Positions 1-5,787 of a stretch of DNA of 5,787 nucleotides are shown here, piece by piece. Below the pieces are notes generated by a model, which was not told the origin of the DNA, searched no databases, and saw only the letters and a program-made list of their open reading frames with translations. The translations under genes were made by a program, and so were the position numbers. Position 1 is the stretch's first letter. The number at the start of each line of letters is the position of its first letter. The DNA is taken from positions 1 through 5,787 of the forward strand of contig CANJXD010000382.1 of assembly GCA_947478535.1 (NCBI GenBank), read 5' to 3'. Source of the stretch: Acetobacteraceae bacterium. GTDB lineage: Bacteria > Pseudomonadota > Alphaproteobacteria > Acetobacterales > Acetobacteraceae.

Positions 1-989
1 ACAAGGCCGAGGGGCGGCTTGGCCTGCAAAGCGCGATGGAGGCCTACGAACTCGGCCTCGGCGACCCCATCCCCGTCTCCGCCGAACATGGCGACGGCTT
101 CGGCGAATTGCATGACGAGGTGCGGGACCGCCTGCAGGCCGAGCCCCGCCGCCGGCGCGAAGACCGCGAACGCCCGCTGCGCCTTGCCATCATCGGCCGC
201 CCGAATGCCGGCAAATCCACCCTGCTCAACACCCTGCTGGGCGAGGAGCGGATGATCACGGGGCCGGAGCCCGGCCTGACGCGCGATTCCATCGCCGTCG
301 AGATCCGCGACGAGGTCGGCGCCATTCGCCTGGTGGACACCGCTGGCCTGCGCAAACAGGCCCGCATCGAGAAATCGCTCGAGAAGATGTCCACCGGCGC
401 CTCGATCGCCGCGCTGAAGGAAGCGGAGGTCGTCATCCTCGTCCTCGATGCCCTGCTGGGCATGGAGGAACAGGACCTCCGCATCGCCCGCCTCGCGGAA
501 CGCGAAGGCCGCGCCGTGGTGATCGCGCTGAACAAATGGGACCTGGTCGAGGACCGCACCGCCTGCCGCAAGCGGCTCGATGATGTGCTGACCGCGAGCT
601 TCGCGCAGATGAAGGGCATCCCCGTAGTGCCGATCTCCGCCGCCAATGGCCGGGGCCTGGATCGGCTGCTGCCCACCGTGCGCGGGGCCCATGCGGTGTG
701 GAACCGCCGCGTCGGTACCGGGGAACTGAACCGCTGGTTCGAGGTGATGAAGGAACGCCACCAGCCGCCGCTGGTGGAAGGCAAGCGCATCAAGCTGCGC
801 TACGCCACCATGCCCAAGGCCCGCCCGCCCACCATCGTCGTCTTCGGCACCCGCGCCGACCAGCTGCCGGAAGACTACCGCCGTTACCTCGTGAATTCCT
901 TCCGCGAGGCCTTCGACATGCCCGGCGTCCCGATCCGCCTCAACCTCCGCGGCACAGACAATCCCTATGCCGAGGAGGGGGAGGGGTAG
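1..989 (+). CDS. der: Ribosome-assembly GTPase Der (EngA), 5' end missing
   Basis: Der is a tandem-GTPase factor that binds the 50S subunit late in its assembly. The frame is open from the left edge (first full codon at 3) to the TAG at 987-989. It begins inside the first GTPase domain at KAEG, the end of an NKAE-type G4 motif; the two bases before it (ac) fit an Asn codon. The G5 motif VSAEHG follows. After a basic, Arg-rich linker the second GTPase domain has a P-loop GRPNAGKS (195-218), the switch I motif GLTRDS, the G3 motif DTAG, G4 NKWD and G5 ISAANG. The C-terminal KH-like domain carries KLRYATMPKARPPT and ends with the family hallmark RGTDNPY. An ATG at 36 opens the longest methionine-started frame but lies inside the first GTPase domain, so it is not the true start. 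Roughly the first 110-130 residues lie outside the window. It converges on mtnP with a 16-base gap. Confidence 0.97.
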   Translation, partial: KAEGRLGLQSAMEAYELGLGDPIPVSAEHGDGFGELHDEVRDRLQAEPRRRREDRERPLRLAIIGRPNAGKSTLLNTLLGEERMITGPEPGLTRDSIAVEIRDEVGAIRLVDTAGLRKQARIEKSLEKMSTGASIAALKEAEVVILVLDALLGMEEQDLRIARLAEREGRAVVIALNKWDLVEDRTACRKRLDDVLTASFAQMKGIPVVPISAANGRGLDRLLPTVRGAHAVWNRRVGTGELNRWFEVMKERHQPPLVEGKRIKLRYATMPKARPPTIVVFGTRADQLPEDYRRYLVNSFREAFDMPGVPIRLNLRGTDNPYAEEGEG

Positions 990-1005
990 CCCCCGCTCCG
1001 GGCCC

Positions 1006-1884
1006 CTACAGCACCCGCCCCGCCACCGCATCCAGCTTCGCCAGTAGCGCGGGGTCCCGCTTGTCCGGCGCCGTGATCAGCGCGTGGTCCAGCGCCCGGT
1101 CGCACCCGGCCGGGCACGGGCCCCGCGGGGCGCCGAGGCGCGGCACCACATCCGCGGCCAGAGCCCGCGCGCGATCGGCGTTGGAAAACAGCACCTTCAC
1201 CACCTGGTCCACCGTCACCGCGTCATGGTCCGGGTGCCAGCAATCGAAATCCGTCACCATCGCGACGGTCGCGTAGCAAAGCTCCGCCTCGCGGGCCAAC
1301 TTGGCTTCCGGCATGTTGGTCATGCCGATCACGGCGCAGCCCCATTGGCGATACAGCAGGCTTTCCGCCTTGGTGGAGAATTGCGGCCCCTCCATCACCA
1401 GGTAGGTCCCGCCCCGCGTCACCGGCAGGCCGAGGCTGCGCGCCGAGGCTTCCAACGCATCGCCAAGCCGCGGACAGACCGGATGCGCCACGGAGACATG
1501 GCCGACGCAGCCGGTCTCGAAGAAGGATTTCTCCCGCGCGAAGGTGCGGTCGATGAACTGGTCGACGATCACGAAATGCCCGGGCGGCAGGTCCTCCCGC
1601 AGCGATCCGACGGCGGAGAGGGAGATGATGTCCGTGCAGCCCGCCCGCTTCATCGCATCGATATTCGCCCGGTAGTTCAGCCGCGACGGCGGCGTCGGGT
1701 GCCCGCGCCCATGCCGGGGCAGGAAGCGCACCTGAACGTCACCCAGCCGGCCATGCAGGATCTCATCCGAAGGCTCGCCCCAGGGGCTCTCGACGCGCTT
1801 CCAGGCGCGGTCCTCAAGCCCCGGAATGTCGTACAGGCCCGACCCGCCGATGAGGCCGATGACGGGGGTGATCGGGTCGGACAT
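1006..1884 (-). CDS. mtnP: S-methyl-5'-thioadenosine phosphorylase
   Basis: This enzyme splits 5'-methylthioadenosine, a by-product of polyamine synthesis and other S-adenosylmethionine-using reactions, with phosphate into adenine and 5-methylthioribose-1-phosphate. It is the first step of methionine and adenine salvage and is cytosolic. The 292-residue product matches the usual length (human MTAP is 283). Visible motifs are the phosphate loop GGSGLYD (residues 13-19), PRHGRGH (56-62), SAVGSLRE (90-97), DQFIDRT (108-114), the substrate region EGPQFSTKAES (165-175), GMTNMPEA (187-194) and the base-contacting TDFDCW (211-216). The MTAP-type EGP-FST-AES block separates it from ordinary purine nucleoside phosphorylases. 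I chose the ATG at 1882-1884 because AGGAGAG lies 8 bases upstream and the protein then starts directly before the first beta strand; the ATG at 1936-1938 would add 18 residues with no family likeness. It lies 57 bases after the flavoprotein gene and is probably co-transcribed with it. Confidence 0.95.
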   Translation of the reverse strand: MSDPITPVIGLIGGSGLYDIPGLEDRAWKRVESPWGEPSDEILHGRLGDVQVRFLPRHGRGHPTPPSRLNYRANIDAMKRAGCTDIISLSAVGSLREDLPPGHFVIVDQFIDRTFAREKSFFETGCVGHVSVAHPVCPRLGDALEASARSLGLPVTRGGTYLVMEGPQFSTKAESLLYRQWGCAVIGMTNMPEAKLAREAELCYATVAMVTDFDCWHPDHDAVTVDQVVKVLFSNADRARALAADVVPRLGAPRGPCPAGCDRALDHALITAPDKRDPALLAKLDAVAGRVL

Positions 1885-1892
1885 GCGGGACA

Positions 1893-1899
1893 CTCTCCT
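1893..1899 (-). promoter_or_regulatory. Ribosome binding site of mtnP
   Basis: AGGAGAG on the minus strand sits 8 bases before the ATG at 1884. It decides the start of mtnP in favour of the internal ATG over the one 54 bases upstream. Confidence 0.75.
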
Positions 1900-1941
1900 G
1901 GCTTGCGGTGCGGCTTCTAGCCCAGCCTCCGCCGCCATGCA

Positions 1942-3060
1942 TCAACCCGCGAAACCGGGATAATCCAGCCCGGCCAGCGCCGCCTCGAAGCGCCTTCGGG
2001 CGGGGGGCAGGCGCGGCATCACCCGCAGCATCAAGCCTCGCAGCAGCCGTGCCGGCACGCTGGCGCCGAGCATCATCCGCGTCATCGCATCGCTGCGGCG
2101 GATCACCAGCCCCGCCACATCCCGCCGCGCCGTGGCCCAGGCGGCCAGCGCGGCATCGCCCTTCGGCAAGGCGAGTGCCAGCGAACAGGCATCCTGGATG
2201 CCGAGGTTCATCCCCTGCCCGCCGGCCGGGGAATGGATATGCGCGGCATCCCCCAGCAGCACGGCGCGGCCTTCCCGATAGCGGGCGGCGAGGCGGTGGC
2301 TGATGCCGAAGACGCTCCACCAGAACGGGTCGTGAAAGCGCATGCCGGGGAATTGGAAGGGCGCGATGTCATCCTGTGCCGGAATCGGGCTGCCCTTCGG
2401 CAGCGCCGCCACCACCCGCCAGGCGCCGCCGGGCAGGGGGAAGACGAAGCCGGCCGAACCGATGCCGGGGAACATGTGCAGCCGTCGCGGTGCCAGCCCT
2501 TCCACCAGCCCATCCGCCAGCACGAAGGGGTCCTGGTAGGCCGCGCCCTCGAAGGGAATGCCGGCCAGCTTCCGCACCGCGCTATGGGCACCATCGCAGC
2601 CCAGCACGGCGTCATACCGCGCTGTCTCCTCCCGCCCCGCGGGATCGCGCAGCCTCACCGCGCCCGAGGCAGGGTCGAGCGCCATCAGTTCCACCCCACG
2701 CTCCACCGGCGGCGCCCCGGCCAGGGCCAGCGCCTCTGCCAGCAGCCGTTCCGTCTCCGCCTGCGGCAGGATGACCATGGAGGGAAAGCCCGGGTGCCGG
2801 CGATGCGTGAAGTCCAGCCCCGGCGCCGCGCCGCCGAGGTGAAAGGTCACCCCCTTGGGCCGCAACGCCGCCGCCTCGATCGGCCCGGCGACGCCGAGCG
2901 GCGCCAGCGCTTCCAGCGTCCGCGCCTGGATGCCGAGCGCGCGGGACCAGGGGGAGGGCGCCGGCGCCTTGTCGACCTGCCGCGCCGCGATCCCCTGCCG
3001 CCGCAGGGCCAGCGACAGGGCGAGCCCGACCGGGCCCGCGCCCACAATCAACACAGCCAT
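1942..3060 (-). CDS. FAD-dependent class A monooxygenase, substrate unknown
   Basis: This is a flavoprotein hydroxylase of the UbiH / p-hydroxybenzoate hydroxylase superfamily (FAD_binding_3 type), which uses NAD(P)H and O2 to hydroxylate mostly aromatic substrates. The 372-residue product shows all three family signatures: the N-terminal dinucleotide fold GAGPVG (residues 7-12), the DG motif DAVLGCDGAHSAVRK (150-164), and the FAD ribityl-binding GD motif GRAVLLGDAAH (264-274) continuing into PAGGQGMNLGIQDA (278-291). HIHSPAGGQG is closer to the aromatic-ring or phenol hydroxylase type than to ubiquinone-pathway UbiH, but the substrate cannot be read from sequence. At 372 residues it lacks the C-terminal thioredoxin-like domain of longer phenol hydroxylases. 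I chose the ATG at 3058-3060, 8 bases after GGAGG; a TTG at 3097-3099 would add 13 residues before the Rossmann strand. mtnP follows after 57 bases. A ubiquinone-ring hydroxylase or an oxidoreductase without monooxygenase activity are alternatives. Confidence 0.88.
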   Translation of the reverse strand: MAVLIVGAGPVGLALSLALRRQGIAARQVDKAPAPSPWSRALGIQARTLEALAPLGVAGPIEAAALRPKGVTFHLGGAAPGLDFTHRRHPGFPSMVILPQAETERLLAEALALAGAPPVERGVELMALDPASGAVRLRDPAGREETARYDAVLGCDGAHSAVRKLAGIPFEGAAYQDPFVLADGLVEGLAPRRLHMFPGIGSAGFVFPLPGGAWRVVAALPKGSPIPAQDDIAPFQFPGMRFHDPFWWSVFGISHRLAARYREGRAVLLGDAAHIHSPAGGQGMNLGIQDACSLALALPKGDAALAAWATARRDVAGLVIRRSDAMTRMMLGASVPARLLRGLMLRVMPRLPPARRRFEAALAGLDYPGFAG

Positions 3061-3068
3061 GGCCACCG

Positions 3069-3073
3069 CCTCC
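3069..3073 (-). promoter_or_regulatory. Ribosome binding site of the flavoprotein gene
   Basis: GGAGG on the minus strand lies 8 bases before the ATG at 3060. It supports that start over the in-frame TTG at 3097-3099. Confidence 0.75.
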
Positions 3074-3120
3074 GCGATCACCCCGGCAGCATAGCGCAAG
3101 CCCCCTGAAGCGAAGACGAA

Positions 3121-3414
3121 TCAGGCCACGCCCTCGGCGGCGGTCTGCAGGCTGGGGGTGATGTCGCTCGTCGCCACCGTCTGCTTTTACGCCGCGAGGG
3201 CGACGGTGGTGGCGCTGTCCTGGATCGCGCCCAGCGCCTGGTTGATGGCATCCAGCGCGTCCTCCACCTCCCGTGAGACGCCCTGCATGCCGCGGATCCC
3301 GTCGGAAATGCTGGCGGTGGCGATGGCGGTCTGGGTCGAGGAAACGGCCGGAGGCGGGATGCGCTCGGTCAGCCAGGCCTCGCCACGCGGCGGATCGTTC
3401 TGACAGAACCCCAA
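3121..3414 (-). pseudogene. Remnant of a methyl-accepting chemotaxis protein signalling domain
   Basis: Read on the minus strand, one frame runs from about 3414 to a TAA at 3187-3189 and continues in the same frame for 21 codons to a TGA at 3121-3123. The translation has the heptad pattern of a chemoreceptor cytoplasmic helix: QTAIATASISDGIRGMQ, then SREVEDALDAINQALGAIQ, then SATTVALAA, the TAA, and KQTVATSDITPSLQTAAEGVA. Known alphaproteobacterial receptors read roughly QTARAT-EI--QI-GMQ, TTVAAAVEEQSAATSDIARNVQQAAEGVA. Aligned this way, the TAA replaces the first Glu of the conserved EEQ, and the final TGA falls where Arg is common. The upstream part (RGEAWLTE, near 3387-3364) may be the worn counterpart of RGFAVVA-E but is uncertain. 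There is no start codon with a ribosome binding site, no membrane or ligand domain and no CheB/CheR tail, so this is a fragment rather than a working gene. A short unrelated coiled-coil gene is the alternative. Confidence 0.7.
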
Positions 3415-3449
3415 ACGGCGTCGCCCCCGCCGCGCGCACCCCGCAACGC

Positions 3450-3479
3450 AAAAGGGCCACCCCCTGCGGGGTGGCCCTT
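3450..3479 (-). terminator. Rho-independent terminator of the petABC operon
   Basis: A perfect 12-bp inverted repeat (3452-3463 with 3468-3479) has a four-base loop at 3464-3467. On the minus strand the stem is followed by TTTT, made by the A-run at 3450-3453 and partly overlapping the stem base. It starts 27 bases past the petC stop, as expected for the end of the operon. Nothing codes on the plus strand immediately to its left, so its use on that strand is not indicated. Confidence 0.85.
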
Positions 3480-3505
3480 CGCGTCGGTGGCGGATGACCG
3501 GGCGG

Positions 3506-4279
3506 TCAGTGGGCGTCGGCCCAGACCTTCCGCTTCACGCCGTACGCAAGGCCGGCGAGGATGATCAGGAAGATCATGATCCGGACGCCCATGGCGCGGC
3601 GCTGTTCAGCCTCCGGCTCCGCCGCCCAGGCGAGGAAGGTGGCGGCATCGCGCGCCATCTGGTCCACCGTGGCGGAGGTGCCGTCGGCGTATTCCACCTG
3701 ATCGGGGTTCAGCACATTCGGCATCGCGATCTGATGGCCGTCGAAGTACTTGTTGTAGTTCATGCCGTCCATCAGCGTGAACCCGGCGGGCGGGTCGCTG
3801 TAGCCGGTCAGCAGGGCATGGATGTAGTCCGCCCCTGCAGCGCGCGCCTTGACCATCACCGACAGGTCGGGCGGCAGGGCGCCGTTATTCGACACGCGCG
3901 CCGCCTGATCATTGGCGAAGGGGCGGCGGAAGCGGTCGGACAGGCGGCCCGGGCGCTCGAACATCTCGCCCTGGTCGTTCGGGCCATCCGGCACCTGCAC
4001 GGACGCCGCGATGGCACGCGCCTGCGCCTCGCTCAGCCCGATCTCCAACAGGTTGCGATACGACAGCTGCCGCATCGAATGGCAGGCGGAGCAGACTTCC
4101 TTGTAAACCTGGAAGCCGCGCTGGAGCGACCCGCGGTCATAGGTGCCGAAGATGCCCTGGAAGCTGAAGCCGACGGAGGGGATCTCGATCGCCCCCCCGG
4201 CGGCCCGCGCCGGGGTCACAGTGGCGAGGCTGGCGACGCCGAGGACCAGCGCGCCAATCAGGTTGCGAATGCCGCGCAT
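3506..4279 (-). CDS. petC: Cytochrome c1 of the bc1 complex
   Basis: Cytochrome c1 takes electrons from the Rieske protein and passes them to cytochrome c on the periplasmic face of complex III. The 257-residue product starts with a Sec signal peptide (basic MRGIRN, hydrophobic core, probable cleavage after ARA at residues 24-26). It has the covalent heme site CSACH (63-67), the c1-type segment RPGRLSDRFRRPFAND (109-124) followed by NNGALPPDLS, and the axial Met ligand in IAMPNVL (Met186). One C-terminal transmembrane anchor spans about 233-248, followed by a positive KRK stop-transfer. The only cysteines are the two of the heme motif, so the extra disulfide found in some Rhodobacter c1 proteins is absent. 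The ATG at 4277-4279 shares one base with the petB stop (TGATG) and lies 8 bases after GGAG. A GTG directly before it (4280-4282) is an alternative that adds one residue. Translation is probably coupled to petB. Confidence 0.97.
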   Translation of the reverse strand: MRGIRNLIGALVLGVASLATVTPARAAGGAIEIPSVGFSFQGIFGTYDRGSLQRGFQVYKEVCSACHSMRQLSYRNLLEIGLSEAQARAIAASVQVPDGPNDQGEMFERPGRLSDRFRRPFANDQAARVSNNGALPPDLSVMVKARAAGADYIHALLTGYSDPPAGFTLMDGMNYNKYFDGHQIAMPNVLNPDQVEYADGTSATVDQMARDAATFLAWAAEPEAEQRRAMGVRIMIFLIILAGLAYGVKRKVWADAH

Positions 4280-5550
4280 CACGCCTTCTCCATCGGCTGG
4301 GCCGCAGCGCCGGCGGGCAATGGCCCACCGCCCCGAAGGACCGGCTTGGCGATGCTCTCGGGCAGCGACAGGGGCCGCTCCAGGCGGCCGAGCAGGGGCA
4401 GGATCACCAGGAAGTAGGCGAAGTAGTAGGCCGTCGCGATCCGGGCGATCAGGATGTATTGGCCCTCAGCCGGCTTGCCGCCAGCCCAGAGCAGCACCGC
4501 GAAGGCGACGCCCCACAGCATCAGCGCCCACTTGGCGATCGGCCGGAAGCGCATGGACCGCACCGGGGAGGTGTCGAGCCAGGGCAGGACGAACAGCACC
4601 GCGATGGAGCCGAACATCAGCAGCACGCCGCCCAGCTTGTCCGGCACCGCCCGCAGCACGGCATAGAACGGCAGGAAGTACCATTCCGGCACGATATGCG
4701 CCGGCGTCACCATCGGGTTGGCCGGGATGTAGTTGTCGGGGTGGCCGAGGTAGTTCGGCGCGAAGAACACCAGCGCGGCGAAGACGATGAAATAGACCAC
4801 CAGGCCGAAGCTATCCTTCGCCGTATAGTAGGGGTGGAAGGGCAGCGTGTCCTGCGGGCCCTTGGGCTCGATGCCCAGCGGGTTGTTGGACCCCGTGATG
4901 TGCAGCGCGGCGACGTGCAGGAACACCACGCCCACGATCACGAAGGGCATGAGGTAATGCAGGCTGAAGAAGCGGTTCAGCGTCGGGTTGTCGACCGAGA
5001 AGCCGCCCCACAGCAGCGTAACGATGCTCTCGCCGACGATGGGGAAGGCGCTGAACAGGTTGGTGATGACCGTGGCGCCCCAGAAGGACATCTGGCCCCA
5101 GGGCAGAACGTAGCCCATGAAGGCCGTCGCCATCATCAGCAGGAAGATGACGACGCCCAGGATCCACAGCAATTCCCGCGGCGCCTTGTAGGACCCGTAG
5201 TACAGGCCACGCCACATGTGGATGTACACCACGATGAAGAACATCGAGGCGCCGTTGGCGTGCACATAGCGCAGCAGCCAGCCGTAGTTCACGTCCCGCA
5301 TGATGCGCTCGACACTGTCGAACGCCATGCTGGTATGCGCCGTGTAGTTCATCGCGAGGAAGATGCCGGTCGCGATCATGATCACCAGCGTGACCATGGC
5401 GAGGGCGCCGAAGTTCCAGAAGTAGTTGAAGTTCCGGGGCGTCGGAAACGTCCCGTACTCCTTCTGCATCATGGTGAACACCGGCATGCGCTGGTCGATC
5501 CAGCGGATGACGGGGTTCGTGAAGCTGCTGTCGTGAAGGCCGATGGCCAT
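4279..5550 (-). CDS. petB: Cytochrome b of the bc1 complex
   Basis: Cytochrome b is the membrane core of complex III, with two b hemes and the ubiquinol-oxidising (Qo) and ubiquinone-reducing (Qi) sites. The 423-residue product has the full family plan. Four heme ligands lie at His97 and His111 ([16 protein letters not shown]) and His198 and His212 ([16 protein letters not shown]), 14 residues apart within each pair. The Qo region [13 protein letters not shown] (146-158) and the PEWY motif (288-291) are intact. Hydrophobic segments near 45-66, 99-116, 127-149, 165-182, 199-220, 249-265, 308-324, 341-357 and 370-388 fit the eight transmembrane helices plus the Qo-side helix. The ATG at 5548-5550 gives the expected [10 protein letters not shown] start and family-typical heme-ligand numbers. 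The same frame stays open to an ATG at 5727, but that would overlap petA. The ribosome binding site is weak (GAGG 11 bases or AGG 4 bases upstream). It sits between petA and petC in the usual order. Confidence 0.98.
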   Translation of the reverse strand: MAIGLHDSSFTNPVIRWIDQRMPVFTMMQKEYGTFPTPRNFNYFWNFGALAMVTLVIMIATGIFLAMNYTAHTSMAFDSVERIMRDVNYGWLLRYVHANGASMFFIVVYIHMWRGLYYGSYKAPRELLWILGVVIFLLMMATAFMGYVLPWGQMSFWGATVITNLFSAFPIVGESIVTLLWGGFSVDNPTLNRFFSLHYLMPFVIVGVVFLHVAALHITGSNNPLGIEPKGPQDTLPFHPYYTAKDSFGLVVYFIVFAALVFFAPNYLGHPDNYIPANPMVTPAHIVPEWYFLPFYAVLRAVPDKLGGVLLMFGSIAVLFVLPWLDTSPVRSMRFRPIAKWALMLWGVAFAVLLWAGGKPAEGQYILIARIATAYYFAYFLVILPLLGRLERPLSLPESIAKPVLRGGGPLPAGAAAQPMEKA

Positions 5551-5586
5551 CGTGCCTGGCGCCTCGGGGGTTGCGGGGGCGACTGG

Positions 5587-5610
5587 CGGGCGCGGCGGGT
5601 GCCGCGCCCG
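5587..5610 (-). other. Perfect 10-bp hairpin between petA and petB
   Basis: The 67-base gap between the petA stop and the petB start holds an inverted repeat, CGGGCGCGGC at 5587-5596 and its exact complement at 5601-5610, with a GGGT loop (ACCC in the mRNA). All pairs but none are A-T, so the stem should be very stable. No T-run follows, so it is not a typical terminator. It begins 8 bases after the petA stop and ends 36 bases before the petB ATG. It may set mRNA processing or the relative levels of the Rieske message; that is inference. Confidence 0.55.
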
Positions 5611-5617
5611 GCCTGCG

Positions 5618-5787
5618 TCAGCCGATCCGGATATGGGTGGGAGAAGTAAAGTTGTATTGGGGAACCGCGAGGTTCGCCGGCGCCGGCCCCTTCCGGATGC
5701 GCCCGGAGGTATCGTAGTGGCTGCCATGGCAGGGGCAGAACCACCCGCCGAAGTCGCCCTTCGGGTCCGTCGCCTTCTGGCCCAGCG
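5618..5787 (-). CDS. petA: Rieske iron-sulfur subunit of the bc1 complex, N-terminal part missing
   Basis: The Rieske protein carries the 2Fe-2S cluster that takes the first electron from ubiquinol at the Qo site. Only its last 55 residues are in the window, ending at the TGA 5618-5620. They start in [14 protein letters not shown], just after where the first cluster box (CTHLGC type) would be, and include the complete second box CPCHGSHYD with its Cys and His ligands plus the second Cys of the disulfide. The end [14 protein letters not shown] and THIRIG is the standard C-terminus of bacterial bc1 Rieske proteins. The N-terminal membrane anchor, twin-arginine signal and first box lie past the right edge. 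It is the first gene of the petABC operon as seen here; the promoter is outside the window. Confidence 0.97.
   Translation of the reverse strand, partial: LGQKATDPKGDFGGWFCPCHGSHYDTSGRIRKGPAPANLAVPQYNFTSPTHIRIG

Noticed and set aside
44..793. A 249-codon minus-strand open frame opposite der.
   Set aside because: Its Ser/Arg-rich composition is typical of the antisense of a GC-rich gene, and der is unmistakable on the plus strand.
977..1000. G-run and C-run around the der stop that could pair as a hairpin.
   Set aside because: The stem is short with a bulge and a large loop, and no T-run follows on either strand.
3061..3120. Possible promoter for the flavoprotein-mtnP pair, with TATGCT near 3088-3093 on the minus strand as a -10 candidate.
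   Set aside because: No convincing -35 element lies at 16-18 bases, so the match is no better than chance.
3158..3403. An 81-codon plus-strand frame opposite the chemoreceptor remnant.
   Set aside because: No clear ribosome binding site and no family pattern; the minus-strand reading has the recognisable helix pattern.
2612..3460. A 282-codon minus-strand frame spanning the flavoprotein gene and the gap.
   Set aside because: It is Gly/Ala/Arg-rich low-complexity sequence in a shifted frame over the flavoprotein gene, with no motif.
4459..5649. A 396-codon plus-strand open frame opposite petB.
   Set aside because: It is rich in His, Arg, Gln and Glu, as expected for the complement of a hydrophobic GC-rich gene, and shows no recognisable motifs. 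petB explains the stretch fully.
5551..5727. The petB frame stays open upstream to an ATG at 5727, giving a 59-residue extension.
   Set aside because: The extension is Arg/Pro-rich, overlaps the petA coding end, and has no cytochrome b likeness. The ATG at 5550 gives the family-typical start and heme-ligand positions.

Overview
This GC-rich window looks like ordinary core chromosome of an alphaproteobacterium, probably from the Rhodospirillales/Acetobacteraceae side. The lineage call rests on the protein sequences: an alphaproteobacterial-type Der with an NKAE-like G4 motif, and cytochrome b and c1 that follow the Rhodobacter-type pattern. Confidence is moderate for the class and low for the family.

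Layout from left to right. Positions 1-989 (+) hold the C-terminal two thirds of the ribosome-assembly GTPase Der, cut by the left edge. Sixteen bases later, transcribed towards it, lies a minus-strand pair: a class A flavoprotein monooxygenase of unknown substrate (3060 down to 1942), then S-methyl-5'-thioadenosine phosphorylase, mtnP (1884 down to 1006). Each has a clear Shine-Dalgarno sequence that fixes a start inside the longest open frame. The stretch 3061-3505 has no intact gene. Most of it (about 3121-3414) reads on the minus strand as a decayed piece of a chemoreceptor (MCP) signalling domain with two in-frame stops. A strong hairpin terminator follows at 3450-3479. Positions 3506-5787 (-) hold the cytochrome bc1 operon in the order petA (Rieske, only the last 55 residues in the window), petB (cytochrome b, complete) and petC (cytochrome c1, complete).

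The three pet genes encode the subunits of respiratory complex III, which oxidises ubiquinol and reduces cytochrome c. petB and petC overlap by one base and are probably translationally coupled. petA and petB are separated by 67 bases containing a perfect 10-bp hairpin. The operon ends at the terminator just past petC.

I see no mobile element, CRISPR array, tRNA, rRNA or novel multi-gene system. The items most worth a second look are the chemoreceptor remnant, the petA-petB intercistronic hairpin, and the unassigned monooxygenase placed before mtnP.
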